Shown piece by piece: positions 25,304-35,113 of a stretch of 64,000 nucleotides of DNA. The notes below the pieces were generated by a model, which was not told where the DNA came from, searched no databases, and worked only from the letters and a program-made list of their open reading frames with translations. The position numbers were made by a program, and so were the translations under genes. Positions within the stretch are counted from its first letter, which is position 1; the number at the start of each line of letters is the position of its first letter. The stretch comes from Oscillospiraceae bacterium (GTDB lineage Bacteria > Bacillota > Clostridia > Oscillospirales > Ruminococcaceae). The stretch covers positions 1-64,000 of the forward strand of contig JAGAUA010000003.1 of NCBI GenBank assembly GCA_017847885.1. The letters are read 5' to 3'.

Positions 25304-27943
25304 TCATTTTCCGTAATACGCAAGCATATAAAGCTTTTTCAGCTCGTCTATTCTCGGCAGACGGGGATTTGCAGTCGTACACTGGTCGTTGAAAGCCTTG
25401 TACGCAAGGTCCTCAAGGGAGCTTTCATATACCTTGGGGTCGATATAGGAGCGTGCGTCTTTTTCGCCTGCTTCCTTTATCGAGAGGGGGATATCAACCT
25501 CGGTCATAAGTCTCCTTACTGCATCGGCAAGAGCCTTTACACCCTCTGCGTCGGAGGCTTCCTGCGGAACAAAGCCCATCATTTTTGCGATTTGAGCATA
25601 TCTTTCGGGTGCAGCATAGTGGTCGTATTTCGGCCATGCGTTGAACTTTGTGGGGGTAGGCTCACCGTTATACTCAATCACATGGGGCAGGAGATAAGCG
25701 TTTGCAAGACCGTGAGGGATATGAAATTCACCGCCAAGCTTGTGGGCAAGAGAGTGGTTTACGCCGAGAAAAGCGTTTGTGAAAGCCATGCCAGCCATAC
25801 ATGAGGCGTTGTGCATTTTTTCACGGGAAAGCTTGTCTGCGTTTTTGTATGACGAGGGCAGATAGCTGAATACCAGCTTTATTGCATGAAGCGCAAGCGC
25901 GTCGGTATAATCGTTGGCAAGAATTGAAACATACGCTTCAATGGAGTGGGTAAGAACGTCCAGACCCGTAAACGCCGTGGAGGACTTGGGAACGGTGTAA
26001 ACAAATTCGGGGTCGATGATAGCAACGTCGGGGGTAAGCTCGTAGTCCGCAAGAGGATACTTCATGTTCCTGCTCTTGTCGGAAATTACCGCAAAGCTTG
26101 TAACCTCCGAGCCTGTGCCCGAGGTTGTGGGTATAGCGACCATTCTTGCAAGCTTGCCCATTTTCGGGAACTTGTAAACGCGCTTTCTGATGTCCATGAA
26201 CTTTTGCGCCATGCCGATAAAATCAGCGTCGGGATTTTCGTAGAAAAGCCACATAGCCTTTGCCGCGTCCATTGCCGAGCCGCCGCCCAGCGCAACGATA
26301 ACATCGGGACGGAAGCTGTTCATCACCTCAACGCCCTTGCGCACCGTGGTAAGGTCGGGGTCAGGCTCAACCTCGCTGAAAATCTCAACAGAGGGCTTGT
26401 TTGCGTTCTTTGCAAGCTGATAGGTTACCCTTTCAACATATCCGAACTGTATCATTCCGGGGTCGGCAACAATCATTACCCTGTGAATGTCGGGCATCTT
26501 GGAGAGATACTGCACGGAGCCGGGTTCAAAATAAATTTTTTCGGGAATTTTAAACCACTGCATATTAATTCTCCTTTTAGCCACTTTTTTGCGGTTGATA
26601 AGGTTTCTTGCGGTTACGTTTTCTGAAACGGAGTTCTTGCCGTAAGAGCCGCAGCCGAGAGTAAGTGAGGGCGCCATTACGTTGTACACATCGCCGATAG
26701 CGCCGAAGGAAGCAGGGGAATTGACCACGATACGGCTTGCCTTCATGACCTCGCCGTACTTTTCTATAAGGTCGTTATCCGAGGAATGAATGACCGCCGT
26801 GTGACCTGCGCCGTGTTTGAGCATTTCCTCGCACATTTCAAATGCCTGACCCCTTGTTTCCGCCTTTACCACCGCAAGAACGGGGGAAAGTTTTTCAAGG
26901 GCAAGGGGATACTCGTCCGCGTTCGTTCCGCCCAACTCAACGCACAAGACCTTGGTTTCCTTGGGCACGGAGATACCTGCCTTTTCCGCGATCTGCCACG
27001 GATACTGACCTACTACCCACGGCTGAACGGACATTTTTGCGACGTCGATAACAACGTCTTGAATTTTGCTTACCTCATCGGGCTTTGCAAAATAACAGCC
27101 TTGGGACTTCATAATTTTAACGACCTCATCATAAATGTCCTCGTCGATGACCGCCGCCTGTTCGGAAGCGCATATCATACCGTTGTCAAACGCCTTGGAA
27201 AGAATAAGGTCATTCACCGCCTGTCTGAGATTTGCGGATTTTTCAATGTAGCAGGGGGTGTTTCCGGGACCTACACCCAAAGCTGGCTTTCCTGCCGAGT
27301 ATGCAGCCCTTACCATTCCCGGACCGCCCGTTGCAAGAATTGTGGCAACATCGGGGTGATTCATAAGCAGTCCCGTAGCTTCGACCGACGGCACTTCTAT
27401 CCATTGTATGCAATGCTTGGGCGCGCCTGCCGCAATTGCAGCGTCACGCACTATCTCGGCGGCTCTTACCGAGCATTTCTGCGCGTTGGGGTGAAAGCCG
27501 AAAATGATAGGGTTTCTTGTTTTTGCACAAATGATAGACTTGAACATCGCCGTTGATGTGGGGTTTGTAACGGGGGTAACGCCTGCCACAATTCCCACAG
27601 GTTCGGCAATTTCCATGTACCCCTCGTCAATATTATCCTCGATAACGCCGACGGTTTTCTCGTATTTTACGGAATGCCAGATATACTCCGTGGAAAAAAT
27701 ATTTTTTGTGACCTTGTCTTCGAAAATGCCTCTGCCTGTTTCCTCCACAGCCATTTTTGCAAGCTCCGTCTGGGCGGAAAGACCTGCCAACGCCATTGCC
27801 TTTGTGATTTTGTCGACCTGCTCTTGATCAAGCTTCATGTACTCCTCAAGAGCGATTTTGGCGTTTGCCACAAGGCGGTTGACCATATCCGCAGTATCGC
27901 AGCGCTCCTCGTTTTTGATGATATCATTGCTTTTCTTTGCCAT
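25304..27943 (-). CDS. adhE: Bifunctional acetaldehyde-CoA / alcohol dehydrogenase
   Basis: An 879-residue fermentation enzyme that turns acetyl-CoA into acetaldehyde and then ethanol, regaining NAD+. Residues of about 1-440 form the CoA-acylating aldehyde dehydrogenase with the Cys in [14 protein letters not shown] and Gly-rich [10 protein letters not shown]. Residues of about 460-879 form the iron alcohol dehydrogenase: [13 protein letters not shown] and [20 protein letters not shown] (metal His residues). AdhE forms spirosomes in known species. ATG follows AAGGAAGGATGG. A long leader of about 180 bases precedes it. Confidence 0.97.
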   Translation of the reverse strand: MAKKSNDIIKNEERCDTADMVNRLVANAKIALEEYMKLDQEQVDKITKAMALAGLSAQTELAKMAVEETGRGIFEDKVTKNIFSTEYIWHSVKYEKTVGVIEDNIDEGYMEIAEPVGIVAGVTPVTNPTSTAMFKSIICAKTRNPIIFGFHPNAQKCSVRAAEIVRDAAIAAGAPKHCIQWIEVPSVEATGLLMNHPDVATILATGGPGMVRAAYSAGKPALGVGPGNTPCYIEKSANLRQAVNDLILSKAFDNGMICASEQAAVIDEDIYDEVVKIMKSQGCYFAKPDEVSKIQDVVIDVAKMSVQPWVVGQYPWQIAEKAGISVPKETKVLCVELGGTNADEYPLALEKLSPVLAVVKAETRGQAFEMCEEMLKHGAGHTAVIHSSDNDLIEKYGEVMKASRIVVNSPASFGAIGDVYNVMAPSLTLGCGSYGKNSVSENVTARNLINRKKVAKRRINMQWFKIPEKIYFEPGSVQYLSKMPDIHRVMIVADPGMIQFGYVERVTYQLAKNANKPSVEIFSEVEPDPDLTTVRKGVEVMNSFRPDVIVALGGGSAMDAAKAMWLFYENPDADFIGMAQKFMDIRKRVYKFPKMGKLARMVAIPTTSGTGSEVTSFAVISDKSRNMKYPLADYELTPDVAIIDPEFVYTVPKSSTAFTGLDVLTHSIEAYVSILANDYTDALALHAIKLVFSYLPSSYKNADKLSREKMHNASCMAGMAFTNAFLGVNHSLAHKLGGEFHIPHGLANAYLLPHVIEYNGEPTPTKFNAWPKYDHYAAPERYAQIAKMMGFVPQEASDAEGVKALADAVRRLMTEVDIPLSIKEAGEKDARSYIDPKVYESSLEDLAYKAFNDQCTTANPRLPRIDELKKLYMLAYYGK

Positions 27944-28132
27944 AAATGACCATCCTTCCTTAAAATATTATTTCGCGTCTTAGCTTTATCATTCGTCCTT
28001 TCGGTAAATATTATACTATATATCCGTGCCGTTTTTTGATATATTGAGGCGAATTTATTTTTGAGAATATGATTTTTCCGCATAAAATGTCATGCGAAAA
28101 TATATTCGGTTTGCAGTTGCTAACTGTGATAC
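27944..28132 (-). promoter_or_regulatory. Long 5' leader of adhE
   Basis: From the promoter at 28133-28161 the transcript would have about 180 untranslated bases. A short hairpin CGCAT..ATGCG lies at 28076-28095. No gene or known riboswitch is seen; a Rex site (TTGTTAA-N4-TTAACAA) was looked for and not found. Confidence 0.4.
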
Positions 28133-28161
28133 ATTATACCATACATAAACAATTTTGTCAA
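28133..28161 (-). promoter_or_regulatory. Consensus promoter of adhE
   Basis: On minus, TTGACA and TATAAT are exactly 17 bases apart, a full sigma-A consensus. AAATTGTTTATG within the spacer weakly recalls half a Rex site. Confidence 0.85.
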
Positions 28162-28169
28162 GCATAACC

Positions 28170-28204
28170 AAAAAGGGTATCGAAGTAAAAATACCTCGAT
28201 ACCC
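28170..28204 (-). terminator. Terminator of the GH26-like gene
   Basis: On minus, GGGTATCGA and TCGATACCC pair around 12 bases, followed by TTTTTGG. Confidence 0.88.
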
Positions 28205-28210
28205 ATAATA

Positions 28211-29653
28211 TTACAGTACAACAGGCTCAAATTCAAGACGTACCTTGGGAAGCTTTTTAACGGTGTAGTAGTAATTATCTGCCCAATCATCGCCCTGAGA
28301 GGGGTCGTTTTCACCGCTTGCGGGAGGTGCAAACAGCTTCAGCGTCATATCACATTCGCCATCGAGAGGCTTTTCGTAGAACGCGCTCATAAGGTCGATG
28401 ACCTTAGCCTTCGGAGACTTGTAGAACCATCTTCCGTTAATTTCTATCATGTAGTTGCTGTCATCGTCCTTATCGAAATACAGTTCGCAGAAGTGGGGAT
28501 TTCCGTCAAAGTGCAGGGGGATAGCCAAACCGTCAGCGTCCTCTGCGCCGCCCCAGCGAAGCGTTACGGGAAGCTCAATATCGCTGCCGAGTTCCATTTT
28601 GGGCAGGAAGCTTTCGCTGTGGATTATCTCCTTGTAGGTTTCCATTACAGGCTGGGGAATACCCACATCGGCATTGTTGGGGTCCTCAATTTCAAGACCG
28701 AGACGGCCTCTGTCGCGGAACTGATAGAAAGTGAAGCCGCTGAACCAATCGGCGCCGTCTTTTTCCATAATATCGCAGAATTCTTTGACCATCATTGCCT
28801 GGTCGTATGCGCCTGTAACGTCTCCGTCCGCATTGAATTCGGACATTACCATAGGCTTTGCTGTTCCGCCGTTAAGCTCCTTGTATCTTTCAAAGCTGAG
28901 CTTTGTGAGGTTGTATACGTCCTGTACCTTGCTTCTGGAATGGCTTGTGCCGCCCTTTAACGCAACATCGAAAGGCCAGCCCCAGTGAAGCGCCATGTAC
29001 TTGTCCACCGACCAGATGTCCGCCTCGGGGATACACTGAGCAAATTCCTTTTCCATTTCCATTTCGCCCTTTTCGGGATGTTCAACACCGCCGATACAGA
29101 TAATTGTCTTGACGTTGGGAGCATACTCATGAATTATCTTGCTGAAACGAACGAAGAAATCCGCAACGCCCTGATAGGTAGTGCGCTTTGTAAAGGAGAA
29201 CCAGTCGCCTGTTGCCTCATGGTTTATACGGAGCATAAGTCTGCCGAAGGGACGCAGGTCTTTTGCGATAGCGATAAGATGCTCGTCTGAAACATTGGGG
29301 TCAACAGTAAGCGTGAGAGTAACGTCCTGACCGTGACGGCGAACGTCTCTCATGCAGGTAAAAGGCTCGTCGTCGGTTGTACCGCCGAGACCGCCCTTGT
29401 ATGTAAAATAGTCATCGTAGGGGTAATCCCACTGGAAGGATACGTTTGCGTCCTTCATTACCTCGGAAATTCTTCCGGGCCATTCCTTGTCGAGAGGGTA
29501 GTAGCAGTACATAAGGCTGATGCTGCGGTGAGGTCTGCCCAGGGAGTGAAGGATATAGTCCTGATTTACATATTCGCCTCTTTCGGAGCCGTCGCCCAAA
29601 TCAACTGCAAATCTTGCCTTGCCCATGTGAACACCGTAAATTTTTTCGCTCAT
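28211..29653 (-). CDS. Putative glycoside hydrolase, GH26-like (clan GH-A)
   Basis: A 480-residue cytoplasmic protein without signal peptide. It reads as a TIM barrel followed by a small beta domain (about 360-480). The strand LMLRINHEATGDWFSF resembles the acid/base strand of GH26 (R-x-N-H-E-x-x-G-D-W), and PMVMSEFNADGD is a candidate nucleophile strand ending in Glu. These point to a retaining beta-glycosidase of clan GH-A, perhaps on mannan or a related glycan; family and substrate are not certain. ATG 29653 lies 9 bases after AAAGGA; another ATG three codons earlier is too close to it. The gene has a strong promoter overlapped by a full cre match, so sugar control is likely. Confidence 0.55.
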   Translation of the reverse strand: MSEKIYGVHMGKARFAVDLGDGSERGEYVNQDYILHSLGRPHRSISLMYCYYPLDKEWPGRISEVMKDANVSFQWDYPYDDYFTYKGGLGGTTDDEPFTCMRDVRRHGQDVTLTLTVDPNVSDEHLIAIAKDLRPFGRLMLRINHEATGDWFSFTKRTTYQGVADFFVRFSKIIHEYAPNVKTIICIGGVEHPEKGEMEMEKEFAQCIPEADIWSVDKYMALHWGWPFDVALKGGTSHSRSKVQDVYNLTKLSFERYKELNGGTAKPMVMSEFNADGDVTGAYDQAMMVKEFCDIMEKDGADWFSGFTFYQFRDRGRLGLEIEDPNNADVGIPQPVMETYKEIIHSESFLPKMELGSDIELPVTLRWGGAEDADGLAIPLHFDGNPHFCELYFDKDDDSNYMIEINGRWFYKSPKAKVIDLMSAFYEKPLDGECDMTLKLFAPPASGENDPSQGDDWADNYYYTVKKLPKVRLEFEPVVL

Positions 29654-29701
29654 TGGATACATTCCTTTCTGAAAATAAAATATTCACAAAAATATTGTTA
29701 G

Positions 29702-29716
29702 AGTAATCGTTTCCAT
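29702..29716 (-). promoter_or_regulatory. cre site (CcpA / LacI-type operator)
   Basis: On minus, ATGGAAACGATTACT matches the catabolite-response consensus WTGNAANCGNWNNCW at every fixed position. It lies just after the -10 box of the GH26-like gene. Confidence 0.75.
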
Positions 29717-29722
29717 ACGTAT

Positions 29723-29751
29723 AATTTACCACATATTATTAACCTTGTCAA
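29723..29751 (-). promoter_or_regulatory. Promoter of the GH26-like gene
   Basis: On minus, TTGACA and TAAATT are 17 bases apart; the cre site starts 6 bases downstream. Confidence 0.7.
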
Positions 29752-29835
29752 CGACTTTTTTATGAACATAACGGCAAGTATCGTCAATAATTTGGAAATA
29801 AAGCCTGATATTACATTAAATAATTGCGTTAGTGC

Positions 29836-29865
29836 TTGACAAATATATGCGAATTGTGCTAAAAT
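29836..29865 (+). promoter_or_regulatory. Promoter of alaS
   Basis: TTGACA and TAAAAT are 18 bases apart, about 95 bases before the start. The leader carries one hairpin GGGAAAA/TTTTCCC at 29877-29895. No T-box sequence was found. Confidence 0.7.
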
Positions 29866-29961
29866 TATTTGGTTAAGGGAAAATATTCTTTTCCCGTTTC
29901 TGCGACATATTGTATTGATTGTCAATGTCCCTCGGGATATTAGGAAAGGATGTATTTATAA

Positions 29962-32595
29962 ATGAAATGGACAGGACTTAACGACCTGCGTGAAAGCTAC
30001 CTCAAATTCTTTGAAAGCAAGGGTCATCTTCGTATGAACTCGTTCCCTCTTGTTCCTCAGGGGGACAATTCTATTCTGCTTATCAATGCGGGCATGACTC
30101 CGCTTAAAAAATACTTTCAGGGTATTGAAGAGCCTCCCTGCCATAGGGTAACCACTTGTCAGAAGTGTATCCGTACTCCGGATATTGAAAATGTGGGCAA
30201 GACTGCTCGTCACGGTACTTATTTTGAAATGCTGGGCAACTTCTCCTTTGGCGATTACTTCAAGCATGAGGCTATCGCTTGGGCTTGGGAGTACCTTACA
30301 AAGGTGCTGGAAATTCCTGCGGACAGACTCTGGGTAACCATTTATGAGCAGGACGACGAGGCAGGCGACATCTGGGCAAACGAGGTAGGCGTTCCCCGTG
30401 ACAGAATTATCAAGCTTGGCAAGGCTGACAACTTCTGGGAGCATGGCAGCGGTCCCTGCGGTCCTTGCTCGGAGATACACTTCGACAGAGGAGAGAAGTA
30501 CGGTCCCTTTGAAAGCTTTGAACAGGCTTCCGACTGCGACAGAATCATCGAGATTTGGAACAACGTTTTCACGCAGTTCGATAACGACGGTCACGGCAAC
30601 TATACTCAGCTTGCCACCAAGAATATCGACACGGGTATGGGTCTTGAAAGACTTGCCTGCGTTATGCAGGACGTAGACAACCTGTTTGAGGTCGATACCG
30701 TTCAGAACATAATGAAGAAGATTTCCGAGCTTACTAGTAAGAAGTACAAGGAAAACGAAAAAGAGGATATCTCTATCCGTGTTATTACCGACCATATCAG
30801 AAGCACTACATTTATGGTAGGCGACGGTGTTATGCCGTCAAACGAGGGCAGAGGCTATGTTCTCCGCCGTCTGCTCAGAAGAGCGGCAAGACACGGCAGA
30901 ATTCTCGGCACAAACAGACCTTTCCTTTTCGAGGTAGTTGACACAGTTATCGACGAAAATCTTTCCGCTTATCCCGAGCTTGACTCAAAGAGAGAGTACA
31001 TCAAGACTGTTATCAAAAAGGAAGAGGAAGCTTTTGCAAAGACTGTTGACAAGGGCTCGCAGATACTTGACCAGTATATTTCCGAAATTGAGGCAAAGGG
31101 CGGCGAGCAGGTTCTCGGCGGCGAAGAGGCGTTCAAGCTTCACGATACCTACGGCTTCCCACTTGACCTTACCAAAGAGATATGCGCCGAAAAGGGCATT
31201 TCCGTTGACGAGGAAAAGTTCCATGAGTGCATGAAGATTCAGAAGCAGACTGCACGTGAAAACAGAAAGCTCGGCGGCGGCTGGGACGACGCTACCGCAA
31301 GCGTTCTTACACAGTTTACAACAAAATTTGTGGGATATACTCAGCTTGAGGCTGAAACTAAGATTCTTGCTATGGTTAAGGACGGCGAGGCTGCTGATAT
31401 GTGCGAGGAGGGCGACAGCGTTACCGTGCTTCTCGAAACGACTCCTTTCTATGCAGAAAGCGGCGGACAGGCAGGCGACAGAGGTACTATTGAGAGCAAC
31501 GGAAACGTTATGGAAGTTCTCGACACCCAGAAGCTTACAGGCGGTCAGTTTGTATGCCACTGTGAGGTAACAAGCGGCGGATTTACAACAGGCGCGGCTG
31601 TTACTGCAAAGGTCGATACCGAAACAAGAGCTGCTGCGGCAAGAAACCACACTGCTGCGCATCTGCTTCAGGCGGCGCTCAGAAAAGTCCTCGGCGACCA
31701 CGTTCACCAGGCAGGTCAGCTTGTAAACAGCGAGAGACTGCGTTTCGACTTCTCTCATTTTGAGGCTGTTACTGCGGACGAACTGAAGGAAATCGAAGCT
31801 ATCATCAACAAGAATATTCTTGACGCGATAACCGTTACAATGACCGAAATGCCTATTGAGGAAGCAAACAAGCTTGGCGCTATGGCGCTTTTCGGCGAGA
31901 AGTACGGCGACGTTGTACGCGTTGTAAACGTTGAGGGCACTTCCATCGAATTCTGCGGTGGTACTCACGTTGACAACACCTCTAAAATCGGTCTGTTCAA
32001 GATTCTTTCCGAAAATTCCGTTGCGGCAGGCGTAAGACGTATCGAAGCTGTAACAGGCTCGGGCGTACTTGCTCTCATTGACGAATACAAGGACACCATT
32101 ACAAGCGCTGCACAGGCTGTAAAGGCTCCCAACGCTTCCGAATTGGTTGCAAAGTGCAATGCTGTTGCCGGCGAGGTAAAGGCTCTTGAAAAGGAAATTT
32201 CCGAATTGAAGGGCAAGATTGCCGCTTCACAGCTGGATTCGCTCTTTAACAATGCGGTTGCTGTCGGCTCTGTCAAGGTAATTACTGCTGTGCTTGAAAA
32301 CACCAAGCCCGACGTACTTAGAACCATGGGCGACAAGATAAAGGATAAGGCTCCCGATGCTGTTGCGGTAATTGCCGCAACAAACGAAAACGGCGGCTCT
32401 ATCATTTGCGTATGCGGAAAGGACGCTGCAGCAGCAGGCGCTCACGCAGGCAAAATCGTTCAGAAGGTTTCCGCACTCACCGGAGGCAAGGGCGGCGGAC
32501 GTCCCGACAGCGCTATGGCAGGTATGGGCGACGCTTCAAAGGCTGCCGAGGCAATTGCGGCAGTAAGCGGTATCGTTGCAGAATTTATAAAATAA
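29962..32595 (+). CDS. alaS: Alanyl-tRNA synthetase
   Basis: An 877-residue class II synthetase that charges tRNA Ala. The catalytic N terminus (SFPLVPQGDNSILLINAGMTPLKKYF) and NYTQLATKNIDTGMGLER are typical. The editing domain has NHTAAHLLQAALR (HxxxH zinc site) and FCGGTHVDNTSKIG, and the C-terminal DHHA1 domain (GGKGGGRPDSAMAGMGD) closes the protein. Length is normal (about 875). ATG follows AGGAAAGGATG. The HIT gene follows 17 bases later. Confidence 0.98.
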   Translation: MKWTGLNDLRESYLKFFESKGHLRMNSFPLVPQGDNSILLINAGMTPLKKYFQGIEEPPCHRVTTCQKCIRTPDIENVGKTARHGTYFEMLGNFSFGDYFKHEAIAWAWEYLTKVLEIPADRLWVTIYEQDDEAGDIWANEVGVPRDRIIKLGKADNFWEHGSGPCGPCSEIHFDRGEKYGPFESFEQASDCDRIIEIWNNVFTQFDNDGHGNYTQLATKNIDTGMGLERLACVMQDVDNLFEVDTVQNIMKKISELTSKKYKENEKEDISIRVITDHIRSTTFMVGDGVMPSNEGRGYVLRRLLRRAARHGRILGTNRPFLFEVVDTVIDENLSAYPELDSKREYIKTVIKKEEEAFAKTVDKGSQILDQYISEIEAKGGEQVLGGEEAFKLHDTYGFPLDLTKEICAEKGISVDEEKFHECMKIQKQTARENRKLGGGWDDATASVLTQFTTKFVGYTQLEAETKILAMVKDGEAADMCEEGDSVTVLLETTPFYAESGGQAGDRGTIESNGNVMEVLDTQKLTGGQFVCHCEVTSGGFTTGAAVTAKVDTETRAAAARNHTAAHLLQAALRKVLGDHVHQAGQLVNSERLRFDFSHFEAVTADELKEIEAIINKNILDAITVTMTEMPIEEANKLGAMALFGEKYGDVVRVVNVEGTSIEFCGGTHVDNTSKIGLFKILSENSVAAGVRRIEAVTGSGVLALIDEYKDTITSAAQAVKAPNASELVAKCNAVAGEVKALEKEISELKGKIAASQLDSLFNNAVAVGSVKVITAVLENTKPDVLRTMGDKIKDKAPDAVAVIAATNENGGSIICVCGKDAAAAGAHAGKIVQKVSALTGGKGGGRPDSAMAGMGDASKAAEAIAAVSGIVAEFIK

Positions 32596-32612
32596 GAAAC
32601 GGAGAGATTAAA

Positions 32613-32957
32613 ATGTCTGATTGCCTTTTCTGTAAAATAATTGCAGGGGAAATCCCCAGCACAAAAATATACGAGGACGAATTTGTTTATGCGTTCAAGG
32701 ACATTAACCCCCTTGCGCCCGTGCATATTCTCGTTGTACCCAAAAATCATATTTCAAGCGCTGCCGAGATAAACAGCGAGAATTCCTCTGCTGTTGCTCA
32801 TATTTTTGAGGCTGCCGCTAAAATTGCTAAGGAGCAGGGCATTGCCGAGGACGGCTACCGTATCGTAACAAATATCGGCGAAAACGGCTGTCAGAGCGTT
32901 AAGCATCTTCACTTCCACATTATGGGCGGAAGAAAGCTTGAAGTAACAATGGGTTAA
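32613..32957 (+). CDS. HIT family nucleotide hydrolase
   Basis: A 114-residue protein of the HinT type that cuts adenosine phosphoramidates. It starts DCLFCKIIAGEIPS with a CxxC zinc pair and ends KHLHFHIMGGRKL, the His triad H-x-H-x-H with the third positions as in HinT. ATG follows ACGGAGAG; the long open frame running in from alaS on this frame is not used. Linked to alaS by 17 bases, it may help clear aminoacyl-adenylates, an activity known for HinT (inference for this one). Confidence 0.95.
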   Translation: MSDCLFCKIIAGEIPSTKIYEDEFVYAFKDINPLAPVHILVVPKNHISSAAEINSENSSAVAHIFEAAAKIAKEQGIAEDGYRIVTNIGENGCQSVKHLHFHIMGGRKLEVTMG

Positions 32958-32979
32958 GCGACCGAAAGGAATGACGGTA

Positions 32980-35097
32980 ATGGTGCGAAAAATGGCTTAT
33001 ATAGGTTCATCCTATTTGATCGGGCTGTTTTTCGCATCATTTTTTAGCTGCGGAATAAATATTTTTGCCGCAATAGGTGCGGTATTCGTTTCTGCCGCGG
33101 CGCTTCTGCTGTACGGAAACAGGTTTGTGAAGCCTGCGGTCTGCGTTATTAGCGTGGCGGCAGGTATGCTGATATACGGCTTGTACGATTTTCTGGTGTA
33201 CGAAAATATAGTAAAGTACGACGGCTGCGACGTTGAGGTAAAGGGCAAAATTACCGAGTATTGGGATTACAGCGGCGATAAGTCGTCATACATTGTAAAA
33301 GGCGTGATAAACGGCGACGTCACGGCGGAGGTGACCCTATTTACCGACAGCACCTCTGCGGATATAGGCGACAGCGTAACCTTAGTCGGAAAAGCAAGCG
33401 TCCTCAAGGACTCCTACACCTTTCCCACAAAATCATACTACAAGGCAAAGGGCATATACCTGCAAATCAACGGCGTATCTCGATTTGAGTATACTCCCGA
33501 TAACGGCTTTTCTCTGAAAAGAGCGGTTTACGGTTACAGAAGCCATATTCAGGACGTTATGGGAAGCATAATGGACAGTGAAAGCAAGGCGGCTATGACG
33601 GCAATGCTTTTCGGGGACAAATCGGAGCTTGAAAGCAGCGCAAAAACTCTTATGTACCGCTCGGGGATAGGTCACATCATGGCTGTGTCGGGCGTGCATC
33701 TTTCGGTTTTATGCTCATTGGTATGGCTGATTTTGTCAAAGCTTCCCATTAACAGGTATCTGCGGTTTGGCTTGCTTCTTCTGCCTATCGCTTGTTTTAT
33801 CCTGCTTGCGGGAATGTCAAATTCCGTGCTTCGTTCCGCCGTAATGATAACCATTGTTTACGGCGCAGAGCTTTTCAAACGGCGTGCCGACACGTTCAAT
33901 TCTCTCGGAATTGCGGTTATAATACTTACGGCGGCTTCTCCCTTTGCGGTAAGGGACGCGTCGTTCCTGCTTTCCGTTGCAGGCGTTTTCGGCATAGGCG
34001 TTGCCGCCCCCGAGGTAATACGCTTCATCGAAGAAAAGCATAGCCTTGGCGTTATTGCACAAAGCTTTGTTGCATCGTGCTGCGTTTCGGCGGTGGTATT
34101 TCCCGTAACGATGCTGTTTTTCGACGAAGTATCGGTAATGTCGCCTGTGTCAAACCTGCTGCTCATACCTGTTTGCGAGCTTATATTGATTGGCGGAATA
34201 ATCGTGACCTTGACGGGCGGAGTATCGTTTGTTGCCGTACCCGTTCTGACGGTCTGCGGATTTTTGTGCAAAATCGTGCTGACCGTCTCAAGATTTATTG
34301 GCGGACTTCGCTTTTCGTATATTCCGCTGGGCGGCGAATTTGCGGAAATAACGGTAATTGCAGCCGTGGCTGTGGTTGCGGCAGTATTTGCGGCAACGAA
34401 AAGCAAGCGCGCGGGAATATCGTCTGCGGCTGTTATTTTGGGGCTTGCAATGCTGTTTATAAATATATACAGGCTTATTCCCGATAAAAATGTTACCGTT
34501 GCTGTGCTGAAAGAGCAAAGCGCAGTTACCGCGGTGATACACGACAAAAGGACTGCAAGCATAATTGACCTAAGCAAGGGCGGCAGAGCAAGCGATTCGG
34601 CGGTGAAATACCTTAATCAGAACGGAATATACAGGGTCGACATGGTTGTGCTGAACGACAGCGCCAACTCTGCGTTTCCGATTTACAGAGATGCTCTGGA
34701 GCTTTTCGACGTGGGTACGTTTCTTTTCCCGACAGGCGAGGAGCTTGCGGCAAGCGGAGTCAATACTGACAACTTTATGACCTATGACAAAAACGGTAGT
34801 ATGCTGGAAATGCCGAGGTATACGCTGAGCTTTTGGGGTAACGGTGCGGTTTTGGCAAATGTGAATAACTCGGAGATATTGCTGTACACCTCGGAAACTG
34901 TCTCCGACAAAGATAAATTGTATCCTGCGGCAGTGCGGTACAAAGGAACAAAACACGAAAACGACGTGAATACGAAAATACTTGCGGTAATGAGCGGAAG
35001 CGCAGAGATCGAACTCGGGAAAACAGTATACATAGGCGAAAACGTAAAGCTTACCGCAGGCGCGGACGGAAGCGTAAGATCGGATATAATAAAGTGA
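32980..35097 (+). CDS. comEC: ComEC/Rec2-like competence channel with degenerate C-terminal domain
   Basis: A 705-residue membrane protein, a little shorter than usual ComEC (about 750-800). The N-terminal membrane helices, an OB-like DUF4131 part (ITEYWDYSGDKSSYIVKGVI) and the Competence domain with SGIGHIMAVSGVHLSVL and LRSAVMI are intact. They form the DNA channel in known systems. The C-terminal metallo-beta-lactamase-like part normally holds an H-x-H-x-D-H site after a strand of type VVLSH; here the strand reads MVVLNDSANSAF and no such site follows, so nuclease function seems lost. ATG 32980 is preferred over 32971, which touches the ribosome site AAAGGA. Confidence 0.88.
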   Translation: MVRKMAYIGSSYLIGLFFASFFSCGINIFAAIGAVFVSAAALLLYGNRFVKPAVCVISVAAGMLIYGLYDFLVYENIVKYDGCDVEVKGKITEYWDYSGDKSSYIVKGVINGDVTAEVTLFTDSTSADIGDSVTLVGKASVLKDSYTFPTKSYYKAKGIYLQINGVSRFEYTPDNGFSLKRAVYGYRSHIQDVMGSIMDSESKAAMTAMLFGDKSELESSAKTLMYRSGIGHIMAVSGVHLSVLCSLVWLILSKLPINRYLRFGLLLLPIACFILLAGMSNSVLRSAVMITIVYGAELFKRRADTFNSLGIAVIILTAASPFAVRDASFLLSVAGVFGIGVAAPEVIRFIEEKHSLGVIAQSFVASCCVSAVVFPVTMLFFDEVSVMSPVSNLLLIPVCELILIGGIIVTLTGGVSFVAVPVLTVCGFLCKIVLTVSRFIGGLRFSYIPLGGEFAEITVIAAVAVVAAVFAATKSKRAGISSAAVILGLAMLFINIYRLIPDKNVTVAVLKEQSAVTAVIHDKRTASIIDLSKGGRASDSAVKYLNQNGIYRVDMVVLNDSANSAFPIYRDALELFDVGTFLFPTGEELAASGVNTDNFMTYDKNGSMLEMPRYTLSFWGNGAVLANVNNSEILLYTSETVSDKDKLYPAAVRYKGTKHENDVNTKILAVMSGSAEIELGKTVYIGENVKLTAGADGSVRSDIIK

Positions 35098-35113
35098 GGA
35101 AGGTGCGGAGAAA

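Noticed and set aside
27944..28165. Rex operator at the adhE promoter
   Set aside because: Only a half-like TTGTTTA was found; the dyad TTGTTAA-N4-TTAACAA is absent.
29866..29961. T-box leader for alaS
   Set aside because: The leader is short, has one small hairpin, and lacks the conserved T-box sequence and an antiterminator/terminator pair.
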